This document shows positions 27,009 to 35,591 of a stretch of DNA of 64,000 nt, piece after piece. The position numbers and the translations under genes are program-made. The notes under the pieces were generated by a model. It ran no database searches. It was given only the letters and a program-made list of their open reading frames with translations, and had not been told where the DNA came from. This DNA comes from JAVBLY01 sp031553035 (GTDB taxonomy: Bacteria > Bacillota > Clostridia > Peptostreptococcales > Anaerovoracaceae), in assembly GCA_031553035.1 (NCBI GenBank), contig JAVBLY010000005.1:186001-250000 (forward strand). Reading direction: 5' to 3'. Position 1 is the first letter of the stretch. The number at the start of each line of letters is the position of its first letter.

Positions 27009-27115
27009 TCTAATTGACACTCTTCTTCCTGGGTGATATCATAATGATATCAAAATAATATTGTCAAAGCAGTACTGTTTGTTCTAACTAAATCAGTACC
27101 CACAGGAGGAATGTC

Positions 27116-28156
27116 ATGAATAAGGAACAGGTAATGGAAATCGGCGGGGAGAAAGATCTGGTAAATGATGAAGTTAGGGCATCCGGTTCAAACGGTATGC
27201 TGATGCTGATCTTAAACTCCCTTCTCGGTCTGGCGTCGATAGCCGGTATAGTTTACGGTTTCATATATGGAGCAGGTGAGGGATTCAGCGGGTTGGTCAT
27301 CGCAGTACTGGTAATCAGTTTTTTCTATCTGTGTATAGTATGTCCAATACTCTACGGCGGACTCAAAGTTCTAAAACCAAACGAAGCATATGTACTCACG
27401 CTGTTCGGAAAATATTACGGAACTCTCAGAGGACCTGGATTTTACTTTGTAAATCCTTTTGTAGTAGCGACAAATCCGCTGAAGACCGGTTCTGCCTGGG
27501 AAACGGTTGAGGCCACAATGAGCGACAGCAGCAGCAAGAAGAAGGAAAACAAAGCCAAGATCACAAGCAATAAGATATCTCTTAAGGCCATGACTCTGGA
27601 TAACGGCAAACAGAAGATCAACGACAAAATGGGTAATCCCATCGAAATCGGTATCGTCGTCATATGGAAGGTCACAAACACTGCAAGAGCGGTATTCAAT
27701 GTAGACAATTACAAGGATTTTCTGTCTATACAGTGCGACTCTGCCTTAAGAAACATTGTCAGAATGTACCCATATGACGTCCCGGGCGAGGAAGACGAAA
27801 CTTCACTTAGAGGAAGCAGTCAGGAAATAGCCGGCAAACTCAAGGAAGCCATACAGGAAAAAGCAGAAGTCGCCGGTCTTGAAATTACAGAAGCAAGAAT
27901 CACCCATCTGGCATATTCTCCGGAAATAGCAGCCGCCATGCTCCAGAGACAGCAAGCTACGGCGATCATAGATGCAAGAGCCGCCATCGTAGAAGGAGCT
28001 GTCGGAATGGTAGAAAATGCTCTGAACAAGCTTAACGAGAACGATATAGTCGAACTTGACGAGGAAAGAAAGGCCGCAATGGTCAGCAATCTGTTGGTCG
28101 TATTGTGCGGAAACAAGGATGCCCAGCCGATAGTAAACAGCGGAACACTTTACTAA
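27116..28156 (+). CDS. SPFH-domain membrane protein
   Basis: A 346-residue stomatin/prohibitin/flotillin-like protein. Two hydrophobic segments (about 25-50 and 58-80) are followed by PNEAYVLTLFGKYYGTLRGPGFYFVNPF-like SPFH opening and a helical region ending in the AMLQRQQATAIIDARAAIVEGAVG segment of this subfamily. It likely scaffolds membrane microdomains. It starts a compact operon with a ribbon-helix-helix protein, an ABC exporter and two PH-domain proteins, which points to envelope maintenance or defence. AGGAGG precedes the ATG. Confidence 0.88.
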   Translation: MNKEQVMEIGGEKDLVNDEVRASGSNGMLMLILNSLLGLASIAGIVYGFIYGAGEGFSGLVIAVLVISFFYLCIVCPILYGGLKVLKPNEAYVLTLFGKYYGTLRGPGFYFVNPFVVATNPLKTGSAWETVEATMSDSSSKKKENKAKITSNKISLKAMTLDNGKQKINDKMGNPIEIGIVVIWKVTNTARAVFNVDNYKDFLSIQCDSALRNIVRMYPYDVPGEEDETSLRGSSQEIAGKLKEAIQEKAEVAGLEITEARITHLAYSPEIAAAMLQRQQATAIIDARAAIVEGAVGMVENALNKLNENDIVELDEERKAAMVSNLLVVLCGNKDAQPIVNSGTLY

Positions 28157-28178
28157 TGCCCTGAAGGGATCCCCTCTT

Positions 28179-28349
28179 ATGGATAAAAAGGAAAGTAAGA
28201 AAAAGCAGATACCACTCAGACTTTCGTCAAAACTTTATGATGAAATAGCCGGGTGGGCGGAGGATGATTTTCGGTCTGTCAACGGACAAATCGAGTATCT
28301 CCTGACCGAAGCGTTGAAAAAAAGAAAAGAAGGCAAAAAAATAAAATGA
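28179..28349 (+). CDS. Small ribbon-helix-helix (Arc-like) protein
   Basis: This 56-residue frame starts at ATG 28179 and ends in a TGA that overlaps the ATG of the ABC ATPase (ATGA). The sequence KKQIPLRLSSKLYDEIAGWA followed by SVNGQIEYLLTEAL has the strand-helix-helix pattern of the Arc/MetJ fold, with LRL as the DNA-contact strand. It probably represses or autoregulates this operon. A partner toxin is not seen. Similar small Arc-like genes accompany SPFH genes in other bacteria. The gene is too short for default gene calls and could easily be missed. Confidence 0.75.
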   Translation: MDKKESKKKQIPLRLSSKLYDEIAGWAEDDFRSVNGQIEYLLTEALKKRKEGKKIK

Positions 28350-29275
28350 TAGAAGTAAAAAACATAACGAAGACATTTGAGAATAAAACAGCACTGTCCA
28401 ATGTCAATTTCGATGTGAAAAACGGAGTGGCATTCGGTTTGCTGGGAAGAAACGGTGCCGGTAAGACTACCTGTATGAGGATAATAATGGATATTTTCCC
28501 CCCGGACAGCGGGGCTGTGCTTATCGACGGGAAACCGTCAAAAGAGGGCATCTTCAGGATAGGATACCTGCCGGAAGAAAGAGGTCTTTATCCAAACAGG
28601 AAGATACTGGAGCAGATGATATTCATAGGTGAGCTGAGAGGCCTGTCACATTCTGAAGCTAAAGCAGGTGCCTACGACAAACTGGAGAGGCTTGAGGCTA
28701 CAGAATACATGGACAAAAAGCTGTCGACACTTTCTAAGGGCAATCAGCAGAAGATCCAGCTGGCTATAGCACTAATCAATGATCCGGATATCATCATACT
28801 GGACGAACCGTTCAGCGGTCTGGATCCTGTCAATGCACAGCTTCTCAAAAAGATAGTAAGAGAACAGGTGGAGAACCGGAAGACAGTTATTTTTTCCAGC
28901 CATCAGATGGCACAGGTGGAGGAGTTCTGTGATGAGATTTGCCTTATGGATCAGGGAGAGGTAGTTCTCACCGGTAATCTGAACGATATCAAGAAAAGTT
29001 ACCCCAGAAATATCGTGGAGGTAGAACCGGGCTCAGAATATAAAGGAAATATAAAAGAAGATATTTTAAAACATTATGATGCGAAATTCATAAATGAAAA
29101 GGGGCGTCGTTATCACATAGGACTCAAAGATGAAAGAGATAAAAAAGACTTGTACGACATTTTGGATAGAACCGGTGTTTTCCCGGATGTTTTCACCGTA
29201 CAGGAACCGACATTGGAACAGATATTCATAGAAACGGTGGGTCATGAAAAAGTTTTTAACAGTATTGAAATTTGA
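28346..29275 (+). CDS. ABC transporter ATP-binding protein (NatA-like)
   Basis: A 309-residue ATPase with Walker A GRNGAGKTT (34-42), the signature LSKGNQQ (129-135), Walker B LDEP and a C-terminal extension of about 80 residues typical of the NatA/YhaQ group of ABC-2 exporters. It energises the permease encoded next. The start overlaps the stop of the small ribbon-helix-helix gene, and the 3' end overlaps the permease gene by 32 bp. NatAB-type exporters extrude Na+, drugs or peptides; the substrate here is not known. Confidence 0.92.
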   Translation: MIEVKNITKTFENKTALSNVNFDVKNGVAFGLLGRNGAGKTTCMRIIMDIFPPDSGAVLIDGKPSKEGIFRIGYLPEERGLYPNRKILEQMIFIGELRGLSHSEAKAGAYDKLERLEATEYMDKKLSTLSKGNQQKIQLAIALINDPDIIILDEPFSGLDPVNAQLLKKIVREQVENRKTVIFSSHQMAQVEEFCDEICLMDQGEVVLTGNLNDIKKSYPRNIVEVEPGSEYKGNIKEDILKHYDAKFINEKGRRYHIGLKDERDKKDLYDILDRTGVFPDVFTVQEPTLEQIFIETVGHEKVFNSIEI

Positions 29276-30518
29276 ATACAAAGGATACAGCCAAAGTAAA
29301 TCCTTTATTATAACGACAATTATCCTTGTGGCGGTCATCCTGATCGCATCCTTCATTCCTCAGATCGTGAATCTTTTTTCCGGATTTATGGGGGGAACCG
29401 AACACGGCGACAAGGCTGCATATATCCTGACAACTCAGGCAAAAGAAGAACACGTGGACAAGATGATCGATCCTAAGCTACTGGACACATATCTGCCGGA
29501 TTACAAATGGACTGAGCTTGACGAAAGTACATCTCCTGAAGAGCAGATCAGCGACGGCAAATATGACATAGTCCTTTACTATGACGGCGGCGCTGAGTAT
29601 ACCCTCTACACTAAAGGATCCGACATGGGAGCAGGCAAAAACATACCCGTACTAAATGAAATGCTGACACAGTCTCTGAGGCAACTGGATCTGTCCGGAT
29701 ATCCTGTTGATGTTCAGACAGCTTACACAGATTTGATGAAGATCCAGGTAACGGGAACGGAAGCCCCTGTTGGGGGAGATGCTTCCAATAACTACTGGTA
29801 CGCATACATTCTGCAGTTTGTTCTCTACATGGTAATGATGATCTACGGTCAGTTCATAATGACGTCGGTAGTGACGGAAAAGAGCTCCAAAGCAATGGAA
29901 CTTCTTATAACTTCGGCAAAACCTATGGACCTCATGTTCGGAAAAGTGATTGGAGTCGGGCTGGTTGCCCTGAGTCAGGTTCTTTTACTGCTGGCATCCC
30001 TGGGTGTTGGGATCAACCTCAACATCGCCGCCTGGAAGGAGTTCATGCCTGTAATATTCGAAGTACTCAAAACCATGGATATGTCTTTCGGTATGATAGG
30101 ATATTTCATATTGTTTTTCCTGATCGGGTTCTTTACATATGCATTCCTGTTCGCTGCTTTCGGCTCGACTGTAAGCAAGCCGGAGGAAGCGTCCACAGTT
30201 AACACCATACCTGTAATGATCCTGGTGATCGCATTCATACTTTCCATAGTGAGTCTCAATAATATGGATGCCGCGGTTTTCAGCATATTATCTTATGTGC
30301 CGCTGTTCTCACCGTTCATCATGTTCAACCGCATATGCATGGATATGGCAACGCCTCTACAGATATGGATATCCATCGGAATATCGGTGGCAGGTCTGAT
30401 TTTTATCGGCTGGATTGCTGCAAAGATCTACAGAGTGGGAATAATGATTTACGGAAATCGAATGAATCTGAAAAATATAATACAAGTGATCGGAAGCAGA
30501 AACGGAGAAAAAAGATGA
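29244..30518 (+). CDS. ABC-2 type permease (NatB-like)
   Basis: A 424-residue membrane protein with the ABC-2 layout: one N-terminal helix (about 20-45), a large external domain (about 50-175) and five or more helices (about 190-400). The segment VVTEKSSKAMELLITSAKP is the family hallmark. It begins within the ATPase gene and ends in ATGA shared with the PH-domain gene, so all are translated as one unit. It forms the membrane channel of the exporter. Confidence 0.9.
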   Translation: MKKFLTVLKFEYKGYSQSKSFIITTIILVAVILIASFIPQIVNLFSGFMGGTEHGDKAAYILTTQAKEEHVDKMIDPKLLDTYLPDYKWTELDESTSPEEQISDGKYDIVLYYDGGAEYTLYTKGSDMGAGKNIPVLNEMLTQSLRQLDLSGYPVDVQTAYTDLMKIQVTGTEAPVGGDASNNYWYAYILQFVLYMVMMIYGQFIMTSVVTEKSSKAMELLITSAKPMDLMFGKVIGVGLVALSQVLLLLASLGVGINLNIAAWKEFMPVIFEVLKTMDMSFGMIGYFILFFLIGFFTYAFLFAAFGSTVSKPEEASTVNTIPVMILVIAFILSIVSLNNMDAAVFSILSYVPLFSPFIMFNRICMDMATPLQIWISIGISVAGLIFIGWIAAKIYRVGIMIYGNRMNLKNIIQVIGSRNGEKR

Positions 30519-30997
30519 GAGAAATACCTTCAAATAAACTAAATAAAAAAGTGGTATCAGCCTGGAGGATAGGAGGGCTTATCGACGCATTGGTCATGGC
30601 AGTACTGATAGCTGTCGCTTTGATAGTCCTGTACTTTGCGGCGGGCATCCTTATGCCATGGCTGCCCATCGGAATCGCCATTGTCGCGATCTGGGCCGCC
30701 ATCGACGTTTTTATTATTCCTACAGTAAGATACAGCAGATGGCGCTATGGCGTTTCGGAAGAAGAGGTAGACCTTTATCATGGGATCATAGTAAGAAAAA
30801 GAATAATCATACCACTGGTCAGAGTCCAGTATACCGACACCAAGCAGGGTCCCATAAAGAAAGCCTTCGGTCTTGCAGAGGTTACAATCAATACTGCAGG
30901 CGGTGAACAGACCATCCCCGGTCTTCTTGACGAGGATGCTGACGCACTAAGAGACAAGGTTGCCAGACTTGCCTCTCTCGCCAGAGAGGAGGTCTAA
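30515..30997 (+). CDS. Bacterial PH-domain membrane protein, YdbS-like
   Basis: A 160-residue protein with two membrane helices (about 25-45 and 49-70) and one bacterial PH (bPH2, formerly DUF304) domain from about 75. I set the start at ATG 30515, which overlaps the permease stop (ATGA), although the open frame is longer upstream. The neighbour is the three-domain partner, as in the Bacillus ydbST pair, which gives resistance to an antimicrobial peptide from related bacilli. The pair may serve envelope defence with the ABC exporter (inference). Confidence 0.83.
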   Translation: MREIPSNKLNKKVVSAWRIGGLIDALVMAVLIAVALIVLYFAAGILMPWLPIGIAIVAIWAAIDVFIIPTVRYSRWRYGVSEEEVDLYHGIIVRKRIIIPLVRVQYTDTKQGPIKKAFGLAEVTINTAGGEQTIPGLLDEDADALRDKVARLASLAREEV

Positions 30998-30998
30998 A

Positions 30999-32699
30999 GT
31001 GACTGACACTAATTCTAACAATAATGACGTCAGTCAGGGAATAGAGCCCGGCAGACATCACGTCAGCAAAAGCTACATCCCCCTAACGGTTTTCCGCAGT
31101 TTATGGGTAGTTGTTATTGCTCTGATCGCTGCTCTTATGAATGCGGCAAATGCCGCCGATGATATTTTTAAATTTGCCAGCTCAGTAAAGATGCTCCCGG
31201 TATTTATTATCATAGCAGCAGTCGTTCTGTTGGGGCTTGTTGCTGTTATTGCCACCATAAGCTACAAAAGGCTGACCTGGGAAATAACCGAAGATGAACT
31301 TCACATATACAAGGGAATCTTCGTAAAGAAAAAAAGTCACCTGCCTTTTCGGAGGATCCACTCAGTCGACATCAATGCCAAGATCATCGACCGGATTTTC
31401 GGTGTGGTGACAGTTAAGCTTGATACAGCCGCAGGATCGGTAACATCCGAAGATGCAAAGATACCTGCACTCCATCTGTCCACGGCTGAAATTCTTAGAA
31501 CTGAAATTTTCCAAAGAAAGAAAATGGCGGAGATGGACACGGGCAGTGCGACAGAAAAAGGCGGGGGAAATGTGCTGGATACTCTGAGCACGGAAAATGA
31601 AAAAATCCGCGGGGTTTTTGCGGGAGATCCGTTCAGCATGGCCCCCGAATCCGAATACAGGCTCGTAAATAAGGAACTGATAATATTCTGCCTTGCAAAC
31701 GGCAAAGCATTTGCCATAATTTTTGCGGTGCTGTTTTTTGTCTATCAGTCTATAGATGTACTTAACACCGTGAACAAACAGCTTGGTGAAACAGCAGACC
31801 ACATATTGGATACTGCACTTAAAAGCGGCGTTTTGATCCTTATCGCTATTTTTATCGTTGCATTTGTGATCAGCGTCATAATTTCATTTATCACAAGAGC
31901 TCTGACATACGGAAATTTTGTTGTCCGAAGATACGGCGGCCGGATCGAAGTATCTACAGGGCTTCTTCAGAAAAAATCTACGGGCATCGCAGTAGAGCGG
32001 ATCCAGACCCTTAAGATAAAACAGGGCTTACTCCAACGAATTCTCGGGTATGCGGAGATCTCACTTGAAACTGCTTCCGGTGTGATCAAGACCAGCGGAA
32101 ATGATCAGGAGACCAATCCCGGCGTCATCATCCATCCGTTCATTAAAGCAGATAAAGTGGACGATTTTATGGGCAAGATGCTGAAAGAATTCAGCGACAG
32201 GCCGAAAGAATTGGAAGGTCTTACCGGTCTTGCCATGAGACGTTCAATTATAAGATACGGGATGTGGACGCTTTTGCTTATCGTCCTTCCACTCAATATC
32301 TGCTGGTATGCTGTTCGAAGTTACGGACTTGACGGCAATGTGGACCCAGGTATGATTTCACTTATCCAAAACCTGGTTTATGGATGTTCCGCAGGTTTCT
32401 TCATCCTTATGCTGTTGCTTGGCTGGGGCGTATGGAAGGGCAGAGCATATGCCCGGAATGCCCGTTACATGGCTATGAGAAAGGGCATAATCGGCAGGAC
32501 AAAGATATTCGTTCCCAAGAAAAAGATCCAGTATGCCCTCGTTGCCCAGAACCCGTTCCAGAAAAGAGCGGATCTGGTCACTATAAAAGCCAACACTGCC
32601 GCTCTGGGAACATCGAACGAATCCATCAAAGATATCGGGATTTCAATAGGTGATGATTATCTTGACTGGATCGAAAATAAAAAAGAAAATATTTCATAG
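30999..32699 (+). CDS. Bacterial PH-domain membrane protein, YdbT-like
   Basis: A 566-residue protein with several membrane helices in pairs (about 30-50, 65-85, 230-250, 275-300 and 415-470) and three bPH2 domains, the first around residues 85-160. Translation starts at GTG 30999, with AGAGGAGG seven bases before; the open frame runs further upstream into the YdbS-like gene but lacks a ribosome site there. Together with the 160-residue protein it forms a YdbST-type complex in the membrane. It is the last gene of the SPFH-ABC operon. Confidence 0.82.
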   Translation: MTDTNSNNNDVSQGIEPGRHHVSKSYIPLTVFRSLWVVVIALIAALMNAANAADDIFKFASSVKMLPVFIIIAAVVLLGLVAVIATISYKRLTWEITEDELHIYKGIFVKKKSHLPFRRIHSVDINAKIIDRIFGVVTVKLDTAAGSVTSEDAKIPALHLSTAEILRTEIFQRKKMAEMDTGSATEKGGGNVLDTLSTENEKIRGVFAGDPFSMAPESEYRLVNKELIIFCLANGKAFAIIFAVLFFVYQSIDVLNTVNKQLGETADHILDTALKSGVLILIAIFIVAFVISVIISFITRALTYGNFVVRRYGGRIEVSTGLLQKKSTGIAVERIQTLKIKQGLLQRILGYAEISLETASGVIKTSGNDQETNPGVIIHPFIKADKVDDFMGKMLKEFSDRPKELEGLTGLAMRRSIIRYGMWTLLLIVLPLNICWYAVRSYGLDGNVDPGMISLIQNLVYGCSAGFFILMLLLGWGVWKGRAYARNARYMAMRKGIIGRTKIFVPKKKIQYALVAQNPFQKRADLVTIKANTAALGTSNESIKDIGISIGDDYLDWIENKKENIS

Positions 32700-32723
32700 C
32701 AGGGTCACAGACAGGAGGTCTAA

Positions 32724-33071
32724 ATGTTATTTCTATGCTATTCAAAATGCAGCACATGTGCAAAAGCCGGAAAATGGCTGGACGAGAAAGAATTAAAATA
32801 TACCGTTAGAGACATAAAAGGGGATAACCCGACTAAAGCTGAACTTAAGAAATGGCATAAGATGAGCGGGCTGCCGCTAAAAAGATTCTTCAATACAAGC
32901 GGAGTGAAATACAGGGAACTTGATCTTAAGAACAAGCTCCCCCATATGAGCGAAGATGAGATGTATGACCTGCTTGCAGCCGACGGCATGATCGTCAAAA
33001 GACCGATCGCAGTTCTTGATGACAAAGTTCTCGTTGGGTTCAAGAAACCTGAATGGGAAGCAGCATTTTGA
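32724..33071 (+). CDS. ArsC/Spx-family protein
   Basis: A 115-residue thioredoxin-fold protein. The CSTC motif at 9-12 follows MLFLCYSK, and KRPIAVLDDKVLVGF near the C-terminus is the ArsC-family substrate-proximal segment. It is closer to YffB/Spx-like members than to arsenate reductases proven to act on arsenate, since no ars genes are near. It might be a redox-sensitive regulator or reductase. The start follows CAGGAGG. It is 24 bp after the PH-domain operon, possibly read through from it. Confidence 0.8.
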   Translation: MLFLCYSKCSTCAKAGKWLDEKELKYTVRDIKGDNPTKAELKKWHKMSGLPLKRFFNTSGVKYRELDLKNKLPHMSEDEMYDLLAADGMIVKRPIAVLDDKVLVGFKKPEWEAAF

Positions 33072-33164
33072 TATAAAATGGATATTCTTTCGGATTATGG
33101 GTATATAATGCTAATGGATAAGCGCCATTAGTGTATATGAAACATAATAAAAGCGAGGAAAACA

Positions 33165-34604
33165 ATGAAATTTATCATAAGCAAAATAGCTTTATTTGTA
33201 GTGATATTGTCACTCATTATAGGTACTGCGGCAGTAATACCGTCAGCATATGCTCCCAATTGGGGGACAAAAACTGTTTATGCTTCTATTCAGCAAATGA
33301 ACATTGGAACAAACTGCGATGCATTATATGATACTGACACAGGTGTTATGACGATCGTCTCTACAGGAGCCAACGCTTCTGTCGGTTCATATTCATCAGA
33401 CTCAGAATGGCCATGGCATTCAATAAGGTCGGATATCAAGAAGATCATTTTCGCAGATCCTGTGTCGGCGGATGGCGGACTTACAAGTATGTTTGACAGC
33501 ATGGAGCAGCTTACCGAAATAGTTGGACTTAATAATTTCGATACTTCAAATGCAACCAATATGGCAAGCATGTTCTATAAATGTATAAGTCTTGAAAGCC
33601 TTGACCTGTCAGGACTAAATACCGAAAAAGTAAAAAATATCTCCAACATGTTCAGAAACTGTGAGAGTCTCACCGAACTTGATCTGTCTTCATTCGATAC
33701 TTCCGACGTCACAGCCATGCAACTGACTTTCGATTCGTGCTTCGAACTGAAAAGAATCACTTTCTCTTCATCCTTTGATACTTCAAATGTCACAAAGATG
33801 GATTCCATTTTTGACAAGTGTCGGGCTCTGGAAAATCTCGATCTTTCTTCTTTTAATACAAATAAAGTAACAGTGATGAACAATATATTTCGGGATTGTA
33901 CATCACTTACTTCGTTGGATTTAACAACTTTTCAGACCACTGGCACAACAGGAATGCAGGAAGCTTTCAGGGGATGTTCCAGCCTTGCGGAACTGACTCT
34001 CGGCTCGAATTTTGCTTTCGGTACAGGATCTCATCCGTATCCGCCTTCACCATCCGGTACATCGATCACAGGATTTTATACCGGGAAATGGATAAATTCC
34101 GGCGGCAATGCATTTGAGCCAAGCGATATACCTTCAAATACTGCTGATACATATAAAGCCCAGATACTGCCTGTATCTTTGATCATCAGTGGCAGCGACC
34201 TGTCGGCAGGTGCAAGGCTTGACAGTGTTCTTGAAAACAGCCTTGGGAAAACATTTTTATACAGCTGGTCAAAAAGCGATTCGCAATCGGGGCCATTCGT
34301 AAGCATAGCAGGTGCAACGGGAAGCAGTTACACCATATCCGATGGGGATTCAGGGAAATATCTGAGATGTACAGCAACATTTGAAAATATAGTAGTATCT
34401 GATACTGTTGGACCGGTTAAAAGCCTTAATACACCGGTAACGCCTGATAAACCGGACACACCGGGCGCAGATGTAAATAACCAGCAAGGCAACGGCTCCC
34501 AAACATCAGATACATTTGATATTGTTGCTGCAGCCTGTCTTGCGATAGCAGTACTGGCAGTTTTGATATTCCTGCTGATCCGTAGGAAAAGCGATAAGCA
34601 GTAG
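33165..34604 (+). CDS. BspA-like leucine-rich surface protein (DUF285 repeats)
   Basis: A 479-residue exported protein. A signal peptide (about 1-30) is followed by about six DUF285/BspA-type repeats (about 85-290), each with a LDLSSFDTSxVTxM-like core and a central FxxCxxL segment. An Ig-like region (about 325-430), a Pro/Asp-rich linker and a C-terminal membrane helix (about 455-475) with RRKS follow. There is no LPxTG sorting signal, so the protein is anchored by the helix. BspA-like proteins in oral and gut bacteria bind host proteins and other bacteria; that function here is inference. Confidence 0.83.
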   Translation: MKFIISKIALFVVILSLIIGTAAVIPSAYAPNWGTKTVYASIQQMNIGTNCDALYDTDTGVMTIVSTGANASVGSYSSDSEWPWHSIRSDIKKIIFADPVSADGGLTSMFDSMEQLTEIVGLNNFDTSNATNMASMFYKCISLESLDLSGLNTEKVKNISNMFRNCESLTELDLSSFDTSDVTAMQLTFDSCFELKRITFSSSFDTSNVTKMDSIFDKCRALENLDLSSFNTNKVTVMNNIFRDCTSLTSLDLTTFQTTGTTGMQEAFRGCSSLAELTLGSNFAFGTGSHPYPPSPSGTSITGFYTGKWINSGGNAFEPSDIPSNTADTYKAQILPVSLIISGSDLSAGARLDSVLENSLGKTFLYSWSKSDSQSGPFVSIAGATGSSYTISDGDSGKYLRCTATFENIVVSDTVGPVKSLNTPVTPDKPDTPGADVNNQQGNGSQTSDTFDIVAAACLAIAVLAVLIFLLIRRKSDKQ

Positions 34605-34626
34605 ATATAATGTTCAGGAGTCTTTG

Positions 34627-34655
34627 TTGACTTTTAACCTCTCTGCCTTTAGAAT
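34627..34655 (+). promoter_or_regulatory. Promoter of tRNA-Arg
   Basis: TTGACT (34627-34632), 17-bp spacer, TAGAAT (34650-34655), about 18 bp before the tRNA. Confidence 0.65.
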
Positions 34656-34673
34656 TAACTATGCATAATATAT

Positions 34674-34749
34674 GGCGCACTAGCTCAACGGATAGAGTCT
34701 CGGACTTCGAATCCGCAGGTTGGGGGTTCGAATCCCTCGTGCGTCACCA
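34674..34749 (+). tRNA. tRNA-Arg (anticodon UCG)
   Basis: The cloverleaf closes well: acceptor GGCGCAC with GTGCGTC (one G-U), D-stem GCTC/GAGT, anticodon loop CTTCGAA with TCG at 34-36, T-loop TTCGAAT on a 5-bp stem, discriminator A and encoded CCA. The anticodon UCG reads CGA and related CGN codons. The outer anticodon-stem pair is a mismatch. A terminator-like hairpin (AACCGTTGA...TCAACGGTT) follows at 34763-34784. Confidence 0.93.
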
Positions 34750-34751
34750 CA
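34731..34751 (+). other. Left copy of a 21-bp direct repeat at the tRNA-Arg 3' end
   Basis: This 21-bp segment (core CCCTCGTGCGTCACCA) is the end of the tRNA gene plus CA. It recurs exactly at 35338-35358, as expected for an attL/attR pair of an integrated element. Confidence 0.75.
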
Positions 34752-34889
34752 GATTGTCCGAAACCGTTGATATTTCAACGGTTTTCGTGTATTTTTGAAC
34801 GTTATTATCTAAGGATTTCTTTAAGATTTTTAAGAATAAATAAAAAGAAGGGATTTGTTTTACGCGGGTGTTTTCGGACAGTCTCACCA

Positions 34890-35196
34890 TTTTAAGGGGC
34901 AGTCTCAAAATGTAAATAGTTGAGAAAGCCCTTATTTCGGCCTCTTGCTGCAACGGATATGTAACTTCTGATAAAGAAAAATGTTCTGCAAAAAATAAAC
35001 CCAAAATTTGGTCCAAAATCGGGGTTATGCGAACTTTTTCACAGCTCGGTTACGAAAAATATACATTAATGCACAATAGCGGACTCAAGTCTCTGATTTG
35101 GAGATATGCTATAGGACACAACCCCGATTTTGGACCATAAAACACCCCAAAAAGTTGCACTTTTACTAAGCGTCATTTTGAAACTGCCCCTTAAAA
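34890..35196. repeat. 307-bp foldback element with terminal and internal inverted repeats
   Basis: The ends (34890-34912 and 35174-35196) are 23-bp inverted repeats with a single mismatch, containing AAGGGGCAGTCTC. A second, perfect 18-bp inverted pair, TGGTCCAAAATCGGGGTT, lies inside (35009-35026 and 35120-35137). There is no open frame of note. The layout is that of a non-autonomous transposable (MITE-like) element. Confidence 0.7.
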
Positions 35197-35215
35197 CATG
35201 CTGAAGTAAATGAGA

Positions 35216-35337
35216 GGAATTCGAACCCGAACGGGCACGACTGACCAAATGAACAGTTCAGTGAACTGTTCATCAAGGAGTGGTTCAAGAGACCTGAATA
35301 AGGTCTCGCGGAACGGCGAATGCAAAGCATTAGCCTA
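35216..35337. other. Hairpin-rich remainder of the tRNA-Arg insertion
   Basis: Two clear palindromes are present: ATGAACAGTT...AACTGTTCAT (about 35251-35275) and GAGACCT...AGGTCTC (about 35290-35308). No coding sequence is visible up to the right direct repeat. Confidence 0.5.
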
Positions 35338-35358
35338 AATCCCTCGTGCGTCACCACA
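35338..35358 (+). other. Right copy of the 21-bp tRNA-Arg end repeat
   Basis: Identical to 34731-34751 over 21 bp, but with no tRNA body before it. It bounds a 586-bp insertion without an integrase gene. Confidence 0.75.
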
Positions 35359-35591
35359 TATAAATAGATGCCTTCAGGCGTCTATTTTTATGTTCTGTTT
35401 GAGAAAACGGCACCTTGCTGATCGGTTAGAAAAGTAAGGAGTCGTTTTGGCTTACAATAATGAAGATTGTGTTAAATAAAGTTTACAAGTGTCTGTTATA
35501 ATACATAAATGTGTTGTTAGTGATAAGAAGAGGTGATATTGTATATAAACAATATAGCACGAAATGTTCAGTAAGATTTGTAGGGATGAAA

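Noticed and set aside
35338..35358. Second tRNA gene
   Set aside because: Only the 3' end of the tRNA is present; no D or anticodon arm precedes it.
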